Positions 1 to 7,016 are shown, numbered from the stretch's first letter. The stretch: DNA of 8,047 nt from an uncultured Anaerolineaceae bacterium (GCA_937907495.1 CALESS010000383.1:1-8047); one strand, 5' to 3'. The notes: generated by a model from the sequence alone, not told the origin. Numbers and translations: made by a program.

Positions 1-1
1 G

Positions 2-859
2 GAAGGCGATCAGTTCACCATTGCGGAGGAGATTAAATCCATCCGCGCGGACCGCAACGTAAACGTGGAAGAGCTCGTATATTATGTAAGGAACTTTGCC
101 GGCTGGCTGAACATCGAATACCGGGTGGGTGGCGATATGGATACCCTGCGCGGCTTGCTGGCGGCTGGTTTGCCGGTGATGATCGAGGAAGGTTTCCCGA
201 TCCAGGAGAGCTATTGGCCCAACGACGACCGCTGGGCCGGGCATTACCTGCTGGTAACCGGGTATGATGACGCCAGCCAGTCTTTTATGACCCAAGATTC
301 CTTTGAGGGACCCAACCGCTGGATCAGCTACACGGCGTTGGACCGTACCTGGCAGCAGTTCAACCGGGTGTATATCATCCTCTTCCCGCCCGATCAGACC
401 GAAACGGTGAAGACCGTACTGGGTGCGAATTGGGACCCGGATGCCAATCGTCGGCATGCGCTGGAGGTTTCCAAGCAGGAGACTCAGAGTGACCCCAACA
501 ATGCCTTTGCCTGGTTCAACCTGGGCACCAACCAGGTGTACTTTGATCGGTACAAAGAAGCCGCCCTCTCTTACGATAAAGCCCGCGAGATCGGCCTGCC
601 GCAGCGCATGCTGCGCTACCAGTTTGGGCCGTTTATGGCTTATTTCCATTCCCTGCGGACGGAGGATTTGCTGGCGCTGACGGATTATGCCCTGCAGCGC
701 ACACCGAACTCTGAGGAGGCGCTGCTCTGGCAGGGCTGGGGACGCTACCGGAATGGGGATTCAGCCGGGGCGCTGGAATCCTTCCAAAAGGCCCTGGAGG
801 AACGACCCGGGTATGATGATGCGCTGTACGGCATTAATTACGTGCAGAGCAACGGATAA
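2..859 (+). CDS. C39-like peptidase with C-terminal TPR repeats (5' partial)
   Basis: The reading frame is open to the left edge of the window, so the true start lies upstream; the GTG at 65 is probably internal because the 21 codons before it already read as family-like sequence. The first half resembles peptidase_C39-like papain-fold domains: a hydrophobic stretch ending in PVMIEEGF, then GHYLLVTGYDD with the likely catalytic His at 242-244, then MTQDS with the likely Asp at 296-298. The catalytic Cys would lie upstream and cannot be checked. From about 450 on, TPR-like helices follow (NNAFAWFNLGTNQ, YKEAALSYDKA, EEALLWQGWGRYRNG, AGALESFQKALEERP), usually protein-binding surfaces. Many such proteins are secreted or lipid-anchored, but the N-terminus is missing. 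The next gene begins 38 nt downstream on the same strand. C39-like fold plus TPR is fairly certain; substrate and activity are unknown. Confidence 0.8.
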   Translation, partial: EGDQFTIAEEIKSIRADRNVNVEELVYYVRNFAGWLNIEYRVGGDMDTLRGLLAAGLPVMIEEGFPIQESYWPNDDRWAGHYLLVTGYDDASQSFMTQDSFEGPNRWISYTALDRTWQQFNRVYIILFPPDQTETVKTVLGANWDPDANRRHALEVSKQETQSDPNNAFAWFNLGTNQVYFDRYKEAALSYDKAREIGLPQRMLRYQFGPFMAYFHSLRTEDLLALTDYALQRTPNSEEALLWQGWGRYRNGDSAGALESFQKALEERPGYDDALYGINYVQSNG

Positions 860-890
860 CCTTTTACCCCGCCAGGGGAGTAGTGAAAGG
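860..890 (+). promoter_or_regulatory. Possible RNA hairpin covering the metallopeptidase ribosome binding site
   Basis: CCTTTTAC at 860-867 can pair with GTGAAAGG at 883-890 over 8 bp with one G-U pair. Inside, CCC at 868-870 can pair with GGG near 875-878, leaving a GCCA loop and a small bulge. The 3' arm contains most of the Shine-Dalgarno AAAGGA (886-891), which is 6 nt from the ATG at 898. The 5' arm begins immediately after the stop codon of the upstream gene (857-859). A ribosome terminating there would open the stem, which would couple translation of the two genes. No U-run follows, so a terminator is unlikely. The pairing is seen in the sequence; the function is inferred. Confidence 0.4.
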
Positions 891-897
891 AAAATAA

Positions 898-2334
898 ATG
901 AATAAAAATATTGCCATTGCCGCCCTCGTTTTGGTGGTGGTTTGCTGCCTGGCTGTCAGCGTGCTGGGTATCTTGGGGCTGGTGATTTTTAACCGCAGCG
1001 TGGAAACCAACTCCCCGGCAGGGCTTTTGCCCACCGCCGCGCCCGCGGTGATGGAACCCAGTGCCACCCGGGTCAGCCCCACCCGTCAGCCGATGGGGAC
1101 AGCTGTTCCCCAGGGGACGGACGAGGAGATGTCCCCGGTGCCGGCGGAGATTGCCGCCCAGATGACCAACATCGAAGCCCAGGTGAGCATGTTGCGCGGC
1201 CTGGTAGCGATGGATCCGGTGCAGCGGGGTGTGCTCACCCCCGCAGAACTGCGCGCCCGGATGGAAGCCGACATCTATGAAGAATCCAGCCCGCAGGAAA
1301 TTGCCGACAACGGCCACACGCTCTCCGTCCTGGGGTTGCTGCCCCCCGGCTACGACCTGCAGGCGCTCTATGTGGATTTGATGACCGAGCAGGTGGCTGG
1401 ATTCTATGATCCAGAGACCAAGGAGATGTACGTCATCCAGGGCGGAGATTTCAAAGGCCCGGAACGTATGACCTACGCCCACGAATTCACCCACGTGCTG
1501 CAAGACCAAACTTACGACCTGCAAAATGGCTTGAACACCAACCCGGACTATTGCAAGGAACACAGCGAATACTGTGCGGCGGTGAATGCCCTGGTGGAAG
1601 GGGATGCCTCGCTGACAGAAAGCCTGTGGTTCTTCCGCCATGCCACCGCCCGGGATAAACAGGAAGTGGTGGATTTCTACAACGGCTACGTTTCGCCGAT
1701 CTATGATTCCACGCCCTACTATCTGCAGCAGGACCTGCTCTTTCCTTACGAGAAGGGGCTGGAGTTCGTCCAGTGGCTGTATGACGAGAACGGTTTTGCC
1801 TCGGTGGATGAAGCCTTCCGCAATCCACCGGTGAGCAGCGAGCAGATTTTGCACCCCAAGCGCTACCCGGCAGATACCCCCATCGAAGTACCCCTGCCCG
1901 AGTTGAGCGCTGAATTAGGCTCTGGCTGGCGCGAAATTGACCGCAATGTGATGGGGGAATGGTCCACCTATATGATCCTGACGGCCTCATACGATGAGCA
2001 GATGCGCATGGATGAGGGCGATGCGGCGGATGCCATGGAAGGCTGGGGCGGTGATGCCTATGCCATCTTCCGCAATGATGAGCAGGAACAAACGGCCCTG
2101 GTGCTGCGGACGCGCTGGGATAGCCAAAAAGACCTCAATGAGTTCTGGAATGGCATGAAGACCTATTCCCGCCTGCGTTGGGATACCGTTGACCGCAGCA
2201 GCTCGACCGAGATGACCTGGTCTGCCACCGCCGATGGAGCGGTGTTGATCTACCGGACGGGCGAGGAAGTGGTTTGGATCATTGCCCCGACGATGGAGAT
2301 GGCGGATGCCATGCGCTCTGCGCTGGGGCAGTAA
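898..2334 (+). CDS. Membrane-anchored putative zinc metallopeptidase (HEFTH motif)
   Basis: This 478-residue protein starts at an ATG with a good ribosome binding site (AAAGGA, 6 nt away). Residues 4-31 form one hydrophobic segment after a short Lys-containing N-terminus. A Pro/Thr/Ala-rich linker (about 35-75) follows, so the main domain is probably outside the cell on a type II anchor. VVVCC is not a proper lipobox because the residue before Cys is Val. The core has YAHEFTHVLQDQ, a classic HEXXH zinc site (H195, E196, H199). About 35 residues later LVEGDASLTE offers E234 as a likely third ligand, as in gluzincin-type peptidases. C219 and C226 (CKEHSEYC) lie between these and could form a disulfide, which fits an exported protein. 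The C-terminal third (about 340-478) has no motif I recognise. A metallopeptidase fold is likely; activity and substrate are unknown. The upstream neighbour is another peptidase-like gene and the downstream gene follows after 2 nt. Confidence 0.75.
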   Translation: MNKNIAIAALVLVVVCCLAVSVLGILGLVIFNRSVETNSPAGLLPTAAPAVMEPSATRVSPTRQPMGTAVPQGTDEEMSPVPAEIAAQMTNIEAQVSMLRGLVAMDPVQRGVLTPAELRARMEADIYEESSPQEIADNGHTLSVLGLLPPGYDLQALYVDLMTEQVAGFYDPETKEMYVIQGGDFKGPERMTYAHEFTHVLQDQTYDLQNGLNTNPDYCKEHSEYCAAVNALVEGDASLTESLWFFRHATARDKQEVVDFYNGYVSPIYDSTPYYLQQDLLFPYEKGLEFVQWLYDENGFASVDEAFRNPPVSSEQILHPKRYPADTPIEVPLPELSAELGSGWREIDRNVMGEWSTYMILTASYDEQMRMDEGDAADAMEGWGGDAYAIFRNDEQEQTALVLRTRWDSQKDLNEFWNGMKTYSRLRWDTVDRSSSTEMTWSATADGAVLIYRTGEEVVWIIAPTMEMADAMRSALGQ

Positions 2335-2336
2335 GC

Positions 2337-2993
2337 ATGGCCTTTGATCCGCGCCGGGTGCAGGCGCTGCTCTTCGATATTGATGGCACGCTCTCCGACA
2401 CGGACGACCTTTGGGTGGCCCAATTTACGCCCTTCTTCCGCGGCCCGCGGGCCAAAGAGCGTGCCCGCTGGCTGGTAATGGGCCTGGAATCCCCGGGTAA
2501 CTTCATCTATGCCCGGCTGGACCGTCTCGATTTGGATGGGCCGACCAGCCGCCTGCTCAACGTTTTCAGTCACTGGCATTCCAGGAGAAAACCGAAGAAT
2601 TACCTGGCCATTCCTGGCGTGCTGCCCATGATCGCCCGGCTGGCAGAGCGCTACCCGCTGGGGGTGGTCAGCGCCCGCGGGGAAAAGGGGTCGCTGGCCT
2701 TTTTGGAGAAATTTGACCTGCGCCGTTATTTTCAGAGCGTGGTCACCGCAGAAACCTGCCGCTACACCAAGCCCTTCCCGGACCCTGTGCTGGAAGCTGC
2801 CCGTCAGCTCCGGGTGCCGGTGGCGAATTGCGTGATGGTGGGCGATACCACGGTGGATATCCATGCCGGGCGGCTGGCGGGCGCCCAGACCATCGGCGTG
2901 CTGTGTGGTTTTGGCCGGGAGGGGGAATTGCGCAAGGCCGGAGCAGATTTGATTTTGGAAACGACGGAGATGGTGGAAGAATCGTTAGATTAA
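2337..2993 (+). CDS. HAD-superfamily hydrolase, phosphoglycolate phosphatase-like
   Basis: This is a 218-residue cytoplasmic phosphatase of the haloacid dehalogenase superfamily, with all four motifs. Motif I is LLFDIDGTLSD (nucleophile D14, acid/base D16); motif II is the Ser in VVSARG (S112); motif III is the Lys in YTKPFPDP (K145); motif IV is MVGDTTVDIHAG (D170, D174). The residues between motifs I and II form a helical cap, as in the PGP/Gph group, and the length is usual for that group. Family members dephosphorylate small phosphorylated metabolites such as phosphoglycolate; the substrate here cannot be read from sequence. I chose the ATG at 2337 because motif I begins about 13 residues later and an upstream in-frame ATG at 2274 would overlap the previous gene. 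It begins 2 nt after that gene's stop with only a weak GGGG upstream, suggesting translational coupling. Function in the cluster could be incidental. Confidence 0.87.
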   Translation: MAFDPRRVQALLFDIDGTLSDTDDLWVAQFTPFFRGPRAKERARWLVMGLESPGNFIYARLDRLDLDGPTSRLLNVFSHWHSRRKPKNYLAIPGVLPMIARLAERYPLGVVSARGEKGSLAFLEKFDLRRYFQSVVTAETCRYTKPFPDPVLEAARQLRVPVANCVMVGDTTVDIHAGRLAGAQTIGVLCGFGREGELRKAGADLILETTEMVEESLD

Positions 2994-3243
2994 AAACATC
3001 TCCAAATTCCTAAATTGGAAAATCCAAAATAAATATCCAGGACCAGGTAAATTATGTAGATGATCAGCAGGGAGCCAGGGATCAAGTATTTCGAGAAAAT
3101 GCCCAAACTATGGCAATATTTTTCCAAGAATCCGGAATGATTCCCGCAGAATTACGCCAACGCTCGCAAAGATTCTTTTGAAATCTCAATTGATTCTGTC
3201 TCAAAACCCCTAACTCGTTTGGTTATAAATTATTCGTAGGTGG
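2994..3243. other. AT-rich intergenic gap between convergent genes
   Basis: This 250-nt stretch separates the HAD gene (plus) from the membrane-protein gene (minus), both of which end here. It is clearly richer in A and T than the flanking genes. It contains small imperfect inverted repeats: TCCAAATT/AAATTGGA at 3001-3019 with one mismatch, overlapping TTGGA/TCCAA at 3015-3027, and GGAATGATTCC at 3133-3143. None is followed by a U-tract strong enough to call a terminator with confidence. The minus strand holds a 53-codon stop-to-stop hydrophobic frame ending at 2990, described under findings. Confidence 0.6.
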
Positions 3244-5253
3244 TCATTGACTGCACAAAGCAGCGAGGGCGCCTGATTCTGAACCCGGAGAGGCACAATA
3301 ATTCTGCACCAGGCCGGGGTCTTTTTGTAGTTGCAGGAACAGCATTTCTGCGTGTTGCAGATCCCCCAGTTCCTGATATGCCCGATAAAAAGGCAGCCAC
3401 TCGTACACATCCGCAGGGGCCAGGTTGTTTTGTTCTGCCTGCTCCGCCAGGCGGACAATTTTCTGCCAGTCCGACTGTTGCAAGGCAAGGTCAGCCTGCT
3501 GGTAGAGCGAACACCACGTCATTTTTCTGGATGAGCCAAACAAACCTGCCGGCAGGAGGGTCCCGGAACCTTCCAGGACCACCCGGGTGAGATGGGAATA
3601 CCGGGCGGATTGGCGAATTAATGCGGGTTCACTACCTGACAGCAATGCTGGATCGGAGATCAAATGCAGGCAGGAATCAACGACCGGTTGGGAGACAATC
3701 AGCAGGCGGCGGTAATCCAATTCCAGGGGCACCGTTTTTGTATAACGATTATAGACCTGCTGGGATTGGATGAGGGGGATCGTGATCTCATTCAGAATTT
3801 CTCCCACAATGACTGGCTGTTGCGGGTTGGCAGGAAAGTCCGGGGCATAGATCAGGTTGGCAATTGCAGTAATCTCAAAGCCCTCCGGGAATTGATAGCC
3901 CACCGGTAAGTTGAGGACCAGGATTGTGTCTTGCTCCAGTTGAGGTACGCGCAGGGCCAATTGTTGCCAGGCAGCCTGTTGCACCTGCCACACCCTGACA
4001 TGCCGGGCTCCATTGTTGAGCTGGGTAAGGATGGAAAGAGTGACCAACAGGGTGATGGTTACCTTGCGCCAGCTGGATTTCAGCCAGTAAATAGCACCGA
4101 CCAAAGCCAGGGCTAAACCCGGAATCGATTGAAGGGTATAGCGGTTGTAATCGGTCGTCAGATTCACGGGTCGGCCGAGTATTACGGGGGGGAGGAGCGG
4201 GATGACGATCATCAAAACGCCCAGGCCAACCCAGCGCCTGTGCCAGCCGGTGGCAGGATGCTCCAGCCCATTCCGCAAAAACCACCAACAGGCTCCGCCT
4301 GTGGCAAGGGCCAGGGCCAAATTCAAAACCACCTGCCAGGCAGTCAACATCGAAAAACGCTGGATCCATGGCGTGATATAGGCCAGTGGAAAAGTCTGAA
4401 GCAGACTATTGGCCAAATCAACCAGCACCTCTACACTTTGCGCAAACGGTTGTTTGATAAATGGGTCCAGAACGAGGGTACTATCAACCGCAACCCGCCG
4501 GGGGACAAATATCCAAAAACGCCAGTAGAGAAAAGCTGCTGCAGCAAGATAGGGCAGGCCGAGACGGGATAAGAGGATCTTGAAGTTACCGCGACGCACT
4601 CGCTTTTCCTTCCACCCTTCCAGGCGGGAGATTAAGAGCAAGAGCCGGACCCCTTCAAGGCCGATGAAATACTCCAGGATCGCCAGGTAGGGGTAGACCA
4701 ACCCGGCCGATAGGATCACCAGGACGGCTGTCACGAACCTGGCTTGCCAGGTTGACTGACGGATTTCGAGCGATTTAAGAGTGAGATAGAGGGAAAAAAT
4801 GGCCATAAACAAGGCCAGGAGATGGGGTACGTAAGAAACCGCACTGGGCTGCATCAGGAAACCCGGATAAATCAGGAAAAGAGACCCAGCCAGCAGAGCG
4901 GGCAGCCGGTGTTGCCCCTGTGGCAGAATACTTTCCGCCAGCAGGTAGAACGTAAAACCGCCTGCCAGGCGTGCCAGGAATGCAAAGAGATGCCAGAAAA
5001 GTGGTTGATAGCCCAGGAGGACTGCGCTCTTGGCAAGGATGGTGCCCATGAACGGACGGTCTACCGAGAAGAAAAATTTTATATCCTGCCCGGCAGAACG
5101 GGCAAAGATGAACTGCCAGTCATCATGGTAAAAGCCCAACCCGCCAATATAGGGCAGGTAGGTCACTACTGCCAGCAGGGTAAGGACAAACAAATGAGGG
5201 AAGTAACGGCGCAGGATACGCCCCAGGGAAGTTTTGAATTCCACCATGTGCAT
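3244..5253 (-). CDS. Polytopic membrane protein, GT-C glycosyltransferase-like, with soluble C-terminal tail
   Basis: Counted from the ATG at 5253, this is a 669-residue integral membrane protein. Arg/Lys-rich residues precede the first membrane span (about 20-39), and about nine more hydrophobic segments follow up to about residue 411. The first outer loop carries GFYHDDWQF (H43, D44, D45, W46), followed by SVDRPFMG. An acidic motif in the first loop of a protein with 10 or so spans is typical of GT-C enzymes (PMT/ArnT/GT39-like), which transfer sugars from polyprenyl-phosphate donors on the outer membrane face. The tail (about 414-669) is soluble, and residues about 579-644 look like a pair of TPR-type helices (WQKIVRLAEQAEQ, YRAYQELGDLQHAEMLF). 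An in-frame TTG at 5301 would add 16 residues but has no ribosome binding site; ATG 5247 is also possible. Convergent with the HAD gene, divergent from marR-type gene. Membrane topology is certain; enzymatic role is inferred. Confidence 0.65.
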   Translation of the reverse strand: MHMVEFKTSLGRILRRYFPHLFVLTLLAVVTYLPYIGGLGFYHDDWQFIFARSAGQDIKFFFSVDRPFMGTILAKSAVLLGYQPLFWHLFAFLARLAGGFTFYLLAESILPQGQHRLPALLAGSLFLIYPGFLMQPSAVSYVPHLLALFMAIFSLYLTLKSLEIRQSTWQARFVTAVLVILSAGLVYPYLAILEYFIGLEGVRLLLLISRLEGWKEKRVRRGNFKILLSRLGLPYLAAAAFLYWRFWIFVPRRVAVDSTLVLDPFIKQPFAQSVEVLVDLANSLLQTFPLAYITPWIQRFSMLTAWQVVLNLALALATGGACWWFLRNGLEHPATGWHRRWVGLGVLMIVIPLLPPVILGRPVNLTTDYNRYTLQSIPGLALALVGAIYWLKSSWRKVTITLLVTLSILTQLNNGARHVRVWQVQQAAWQQLALRVPQLEQDTILVLNLPVGYQFPEGFEITAIANLIYAPDFPANPQQPVIVGEILNEITIPLIQSQQVYNRYTKTVPLELDYRRLLIVSQPVVDSCLHLISDPALLSGSEPALIRQSARYSHLTRVVLEGSGTLLPAGLFGSSRKMTWCSLYQQADLALQQSDWQKIVRLAEQAEQNNLAPADVYEWLPFYRAYQELGDLQHAEMLFLQLQKDPGLVQNYCASPGSESGALAALCSQ

Positions 5254-5265
5254 GGCGTTATTATA
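5254..5265 (-). promoter_or_regulatory. Perfect -10 box (TATAAT) positioned for a leaderless transcript
   Basis: On the minus strand TATAAT occupies 5265-5260, followed by AACGCC and then the ATG at 5253. A hexamer spanning -12 to -7 would place +1 exactly on the A of that ATG, so the message would have no leader. This fits the absence of any Shine-Dalgarno before this ATG. At the usual spacing the -35 position reads CATCCA, a poor match, and no TGn extension is present. The TTGACG at 5301-5296 is 27 nt away, too far to serve as the -35. Confidence 0.4.
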
Positions 5266-5399
5266 TCCGAAGAGCCGCGTTGTGGATGGCGACGTCAACA
5301 AACCGTAATCAGTAGAACAAGTGGAGTGATAAGCTCTTACCTAGCAGGCAAACACCATGCCGCTTAATCCAATGTTGCAAAGAGGAAGATCTTTTTCGC

Positions 5400-5414
5400 T
5401 TGCAAAAAATGCAA
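5400..5414. promoter_or_regulatory. Inverted repeat TTGCA-N5-TGCAA over the -35 box
   Basis: TTGCA (5400-5404) and TGCAA (5410-5414) are perfect 5-nt arms around AAAAA. The left arm is part of the -35 hexamer of the MarR-gene promoter, so a bound dimer would block RNA polymerase. Operator function is inferred from position. Confidence 0.35.
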
Positions 5415-5428
5415 CCCGGATATATAAT
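5400..5428 (+). promoter_or_regulatory. Sigma70-type promoter of the MarR/SDR operon
   Basis: The -35 is TTGCAA at 5400-5405 (4 of 6 matches to TTGACA), the spacer is exactly 17 nt, and the -10 is a perfect TATAAT at 5423-5428. Transcription would start near 5435, giving a leader of about 24 nt. AGGA at 5445-5448 lies 10 nt before the ATG and is the only ribosome binding site candidate. Confidence 0.65.
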
Positions 5429-5440
5429 TTGTGTACAAAT
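5427..5440. promoter_or_regulatory. Inverted repeat ATTTG-TGTA-CAAAT over the -10 and start site
   Basis: Perfect 5-nt arms ATTTG (5427-5431) and CAAAT (5436-5440) flank TGTA. The repeat overlaps the end of the -10 box and the expected transcription start near 5435. This is a usual position and size for an autorepressor site of a MarR-type dimer. Confidence 0.4.
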
Positions 5441-5458
5441 AATTAGGATACTAATTAT
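5439..5458. promoter_or_regulatory. 20-nt palindrome abutting the MarR start codon
   Basis: ATAATTAG (5439-5446) and CTAATTAT (5451-5458) are perfect 8-nt arms around GATA. The ATG begins at 5459 with no gap. As DNA this is a strong candidate operator for the MarR-family protein, whose winged-helix dimers usually bind A/T-rich palindromes of 15-20 bp. As RNA the same arms could form a stem that hides the AGGA ribosome binding site at 5445-5448. The palindrome is seen directly; the protein bound is inferred. Confidence 0.6.
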
Positions 5459-5977
5459 ATGAATTACGATCTATTGCGTCTTGCTTCCGAAATCCGTATT
5501 TTTAACGCCTTGCTGATGAAACTCCTGCGCAAAGACCAGGAAGCGCGGCTGGAGAAAATCATGCCGGGAATGACCGGGGTGCAGTTGGGGGTACTGCGCA
5601 TCTTGCGCCAACAATCCTATACGTTGAAAGAAATCAGCGAATTCATGCAACTATCTGCCCCCACCCTGGTTCCGGTAGTGGATAAGCTGGAGCGCCAGGG
5701 TTACATTCTGCGCGTCCAAGACCCGCGGGACAGGCGCCGCAATCGGCTGGTTTTGGAAAAAAGCGCCTTCGATTTGTTGGAACGCATCGAATCCATGGAC
5801 GGGGAAGATGTTCTCCTGCTCAAGCTGGTCGAGATGAACCCGCAAGATGCGCAAGACTTGAACCGCCATTTGCAGGAATTGGTTGAACGAATCAGCCCAC
5901 AACCGGGCCTGGTGGCGGAAGTATTATCCAACCTGGAAAAATTAAATTTGGAAAAGGGACACAAAACCCATGAGTAA
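5459..5977 (+). CDS. MarR-family transcriptional regulator
   Basis: This 172-residue protein has the layout of MarR-family winged-helix repressors. An N-terminal dimerisation helix is followed by [12 protein letters not shown], the helix-turn-helix ([30 protein letters not shown]) and a wing with the family signature [15 protein letters not shown], in which the Asp-Arg pair is typical. A long C-terminal helix (about 115-165) completes the dimer interface. Such regulators sense small phenolic or oxidative ligands and release DNA; the ligand here is unknown. The ATG at 5459 directly follows a perfect palindrome, and the promoter upstream matches sigma70, so autoregulation is likely. Its 3' end overlaps the following epimerase gene by 8 nt, so the two are co-transcribed and the epimerase is a probable target. 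The divergent membrane-protein gene could also be controlled, but its -10 lies about 160 nt away. Confidence 0.9.
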   Translation: MNYDLLRLASEIRIFNALLMKLLRKDQEARLEKIMPGMTGVQLGVLRILRQQSYTLKEISEFMQLSAPTLVPVVDKLERQGYILRVQDPRDRRRNRLVLEKSAFDLLERIESMDGEDVLLLKLVEMNPQDAQDLNRHLQELVERISPQPGLVAEVLSNLEKLNLEKGHKTHE

Positions 5978-6899
5978 CAAAAAGGTATTGATTACCGGGG
6001 CCACGGGTATGATTGGCCGACCGCTCAGTGCAGCCCTGATTGCGCGGGGATATGAGGTGATTGTCCTCACTCGCAACCCGCAAAGCGCCTCCCTCAAAGT
6101 ACCGGGGGCTGCGGCTTACTATTCCTGGACAGCCGGCGAGCCTGGTGAGTGGGTGGAAGCGCTGAACGGGGCCCGGGCGGTCATCAGCCTGGCCGGCGAG
6201 CCTCTTTTCCAGAATCGGATCAGCCAGGCCAAATACGAATATGCGACTCAAACGCGCATCCAGGGGGTCTGTGGTTTGGCGCAGGCCATGCGCCAGGTGG
6301 AGAACCGTCCGCAGGTCTTTTTGTGTGGCTCTTCCGTGGGGATTTATGGCTTTGAGGGGCCGGATGACGCGATGGTAACCGAAGAAACTGCGCCCGGATC
6401 AGACATCTTTGCTGAGGGCAACCTGGCCTGGGAATTTGCCGCCCTGCCCGCCGTCTGGATGGGCATCCGCACCGCTTTTCTGCGCACCGGCATCGTATGG
6501 GGCGCCGAGGATGGGATGGCTTACGGTCAGTTGGAACAATTCCGCCGCGGATGGGGTGCGGTGAATGGCAATGGCCTGGGCTGGATTCCGTGGATTCATA
6601 TCGAAGACGAAGTGGGGATCATCCTTCATCTGTTGGAATCGGACACGCTGCAAGGCCCGTTCAACCTGTCCGCTCCGCAACCGATTCAAAACTGGGAATA
6701 TACCCGCCTGATGGCAGAACTGGCAGGAAAGCCTGCCAACCGCAGCATGCCCGCCTTTCTGCTCAACCTCTTTATGGGCCGGCGGGTGACCCCCATGTTA
6801 TTGCATAACCGGCGCATGCTGCCGGAACGCATTCTGCAGGCAGGTTATATCTTCAAGCATCCCGAAGCAGCCGCCGCCCTGAAAGACCTGCTGGGATAG
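5970..6899 (+). CDS. TIGR01777-family NAD(P)-binding epimerase (SDR39U1/YfcH-like)
   Basis: This 309-residue protein belongs to the extended/atypical short-chain dehydrogenase family TIGR01777. The N-terminus has the nucleotide-binding loop [11 protein letters not shown] (G10, G13, G16). Family blocks follow: [10 protein letters not shown], the SSVGIYG segment (S121-G127) that aligns with SAVGYYG of relatives, [38 protein letters not shown] and PFNLSAP. The C-terminal DUF1731-like end ([36 protein letters not shown]) is complete, and length matches the family. It is cytoplasmic; the substrate is not established for most members, and the usual SDR YxxxK pair is not evident. The ATG at 5970 lies inside the last codons of the MarR gene, with GGGA at 5956-5959 as ribosome binding site. 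Position suggests control by the MarR protein. Family assignment is firm; function is open. Confidence 0.9.
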   Translation: MSNKKVLITGATGMIGRPLSAALIARGYEVIVLTRNPQSASLKVPGAAAYYSWTAGEPGEWVEALNGARAVISLAGEPLFQNRISQAKYEYATQTRIQGVCGLAQAMRQVENRPQVFLCGSSVGIYGFEGPDDAMVTEETAPGSDIFAEGNLAWEFAALPAVWMGIRTAFLRTGIVWGAEDGMAYGQLEQFRRGWGAVNGNGLGWIPWIHIEDEVGIILHLLESDTLQGPFNLSAPQPIQNWEYTRLMAELAGKPANRSMPAFLLNLFMGRRVTPMLLHNRRMLPERILQAGYIFKHPEAAAALKDLLG

Positions 6900-7016
6900 G
6901 GTGAATTGAGTAATGGACAGGGTAGGAAATTAGGGGGAGAAAAGCCCTCCCCTGGCAATTCAGCGGTTGGTTGAATGGCAGAGCGAGTAATTGGGTTCTC
7001 TACCAGGCTTTAGCTG

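Larger units (their letters stand above)
5254..5458. other. Divergent intergenic region between the membrane-protein gene and the MarR gene
   Basis: This stretch of about 205 nt holds the regulatory signals for both directions. Next to the MarR gene are its promoter and three inverted repeats; next to the membrane-protein gene is a lone TATAAT. The middle (about 5302-5399) has no convincing gene. It contains a second TTGCAA at 5375-5380 and the palindrome AAGATCTT at 5386-5393, neither of which I can assign a role. Confidence 0.55.

Noticed and set aside
940..960. Lipoprotein signal in the metallopeptidase (VVVCC)
   Set aside because: The residue before Cys is Val rather than Gly, Ala or Ser, and the hydrophobic segment continues well past the Cys, which fits a membrane anchor instead.
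838..1854. Long minus-strand open frame of 338 codons opposite the metallopeptidase gene
   Set aside because: The translation is rich in His, Gln and Gly with no domain motif, typical of the antisense of a GC-rich gene. The plus strand holds a coherent protein with a ribosome binding site and HEXXH motif.
2274..2336. Upstream ATG for the HAD protein
   Set aside because: It would overlap the preceding gene by 61 nt and add 21 residues ahead of a family whose motif I normally sits near the N-terminus. The ATG at 2337 fits better.
5296..5301. TTGACG as the -35 of the membrane-protein promoter
   Set aside because: It is 27 nt from the TATAAT, far beyond the usual 16-18 nt.
4822..5367. Plus-strand open frame of 181 codons opposite the membrane-protein gene
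   Set aside because: Low-complexity Gln/Lys/Glu-rich translation without motifs; the minus strand encodes well-formed membrane spans across the same bases.
6934..6952. Intrinsic terminator after the epimerase gene
   Set aside because: The 6-bp G/C stem is followed by TGGCAATTC rather than a T-run, so it was described only as a weak hairpin.
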